This document shows, in pieces, positions 5,981 to 6,053 of a stretch of 6,053 bases of DNA (position 1 is the stretch's first letter; each line of letters starts with the position of its first letter). Source of the DNA: Nitrospirae bacterium UBA4572 (GTDB lineage Bacteria > Nitrospirota > Leptospirillia > Leptospirillales > Leptospirillaceae); NCBI GenBank assembly GCA_002387725.1, contig DGKK01000026.1, positions 34,338 to 40,390 on the forward strand, given 5' to 3'. A program made the position numbers and the translations under genes. The notes beneath the pieces are model-generated. The model was not told the origin of the DNA. It worked only from the letters and a program-made list of their open reading frames with translations, and searched no databases.

Positions 5981-6053
5981 CAAAAACTCCCGCTGACAGG
6001 ACCCCCTTGAGACTTTCGGGGGAGTCCTCCCCACGAAAGAGTGATGTCGGGAG
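5981..6053 (+). other. Non-coding tail with nested inverted repeats, cut by the window edge
   Basis: GGA-CCCCC (5999-6006) can pair with GGGGG-AG-TCC (6018-6027), eight pairs with an AG bulge and an 11-base loop. No T tract follows, so it is a poor intrinsic terminator. Around it, CTCCCG (5987-5992) matches CGGGAG (6048-6053), extended by ACA/TGT across a CTG bulge. Together this would form an outer stem with an internal hairpin, either a terminator-like end of the TPR gene or the start of a structured leader for the next gene. The window ends at the last base of the outer stem. Confidence 0.35.

Overview
The window holds seven well-supported protein genes and one speculative small ORF, packed with almost no free space. 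It looks like a chromosomal segment of a Gram-negative (diderm) bacterium: there is an RND efflux pump, three proteins with lipoprotein signal peptides, strong GGAGG-type ribosome binding sites, frequent GTG starts and a moderately GC-rich composition. The style would fit an acidophilic Nitrospirota such as Leptospirillum, but that is a guess from gene style; nothing here proves the taxon. I see no tRNA, rRNA, CRISPR array, insertion sequence or phage gene.

Left block, + strand (1-3169): the C-terminal two thirds of an RND (HAE1-type) inner-membrane efflux transporter enters from the left edge. It overlaps by 11 bases a 211-aa lipoprotein of unknown family. Forty-two bases later comes a Fur-superfamily metalloregulator with intact structural-zinc CxxC pairs but apparent loss of two sensing-site ligands. 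The three probably form the distal part of an efflux operon that carries its own regulator.

Middle (3121-3662): a 135-aa Tyr/Trp-rich small lipoprotein follows on the + strand. On the opposite strand, between and overlapping the regulator and this lipoprotein, is a 41-codon hydrophobic ORF. A near-consensus sigma70-type promoter ends exactly at its GTG, which would make its mRNA leaderless. The lipoprotein gene then converges on the next gene with one base between the two stop codons, and both stops lie inside a 29-base palindrome that reads as a bidirectional terminator.

Right block (3648-5980): on the - strand, a membrane-bound isoprenylcysteine-methyltransferase-like protein and a SAM hydrolase-like (DUF62 / SAM hydroxide adenosyltransferase) protein overlap by ATGA and should be co-translated. 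Both belong to families that act on S-adenosylmethionine. The DUF62 protein has Gln where the family has its catalytic His. Divergent from this pair, about 60 bases away, is a TPR-repeat lipoprotein. The last 70 bases after it are non-coding and can fold, but the window ends within that structure.

The points most worth a second look are the substituted SAM hydrolase fused by overlap to a membrane methyltransferase, the possible leaderless antisense micro-membrane protein, the altered Fur-type sensor and the shared terminator.
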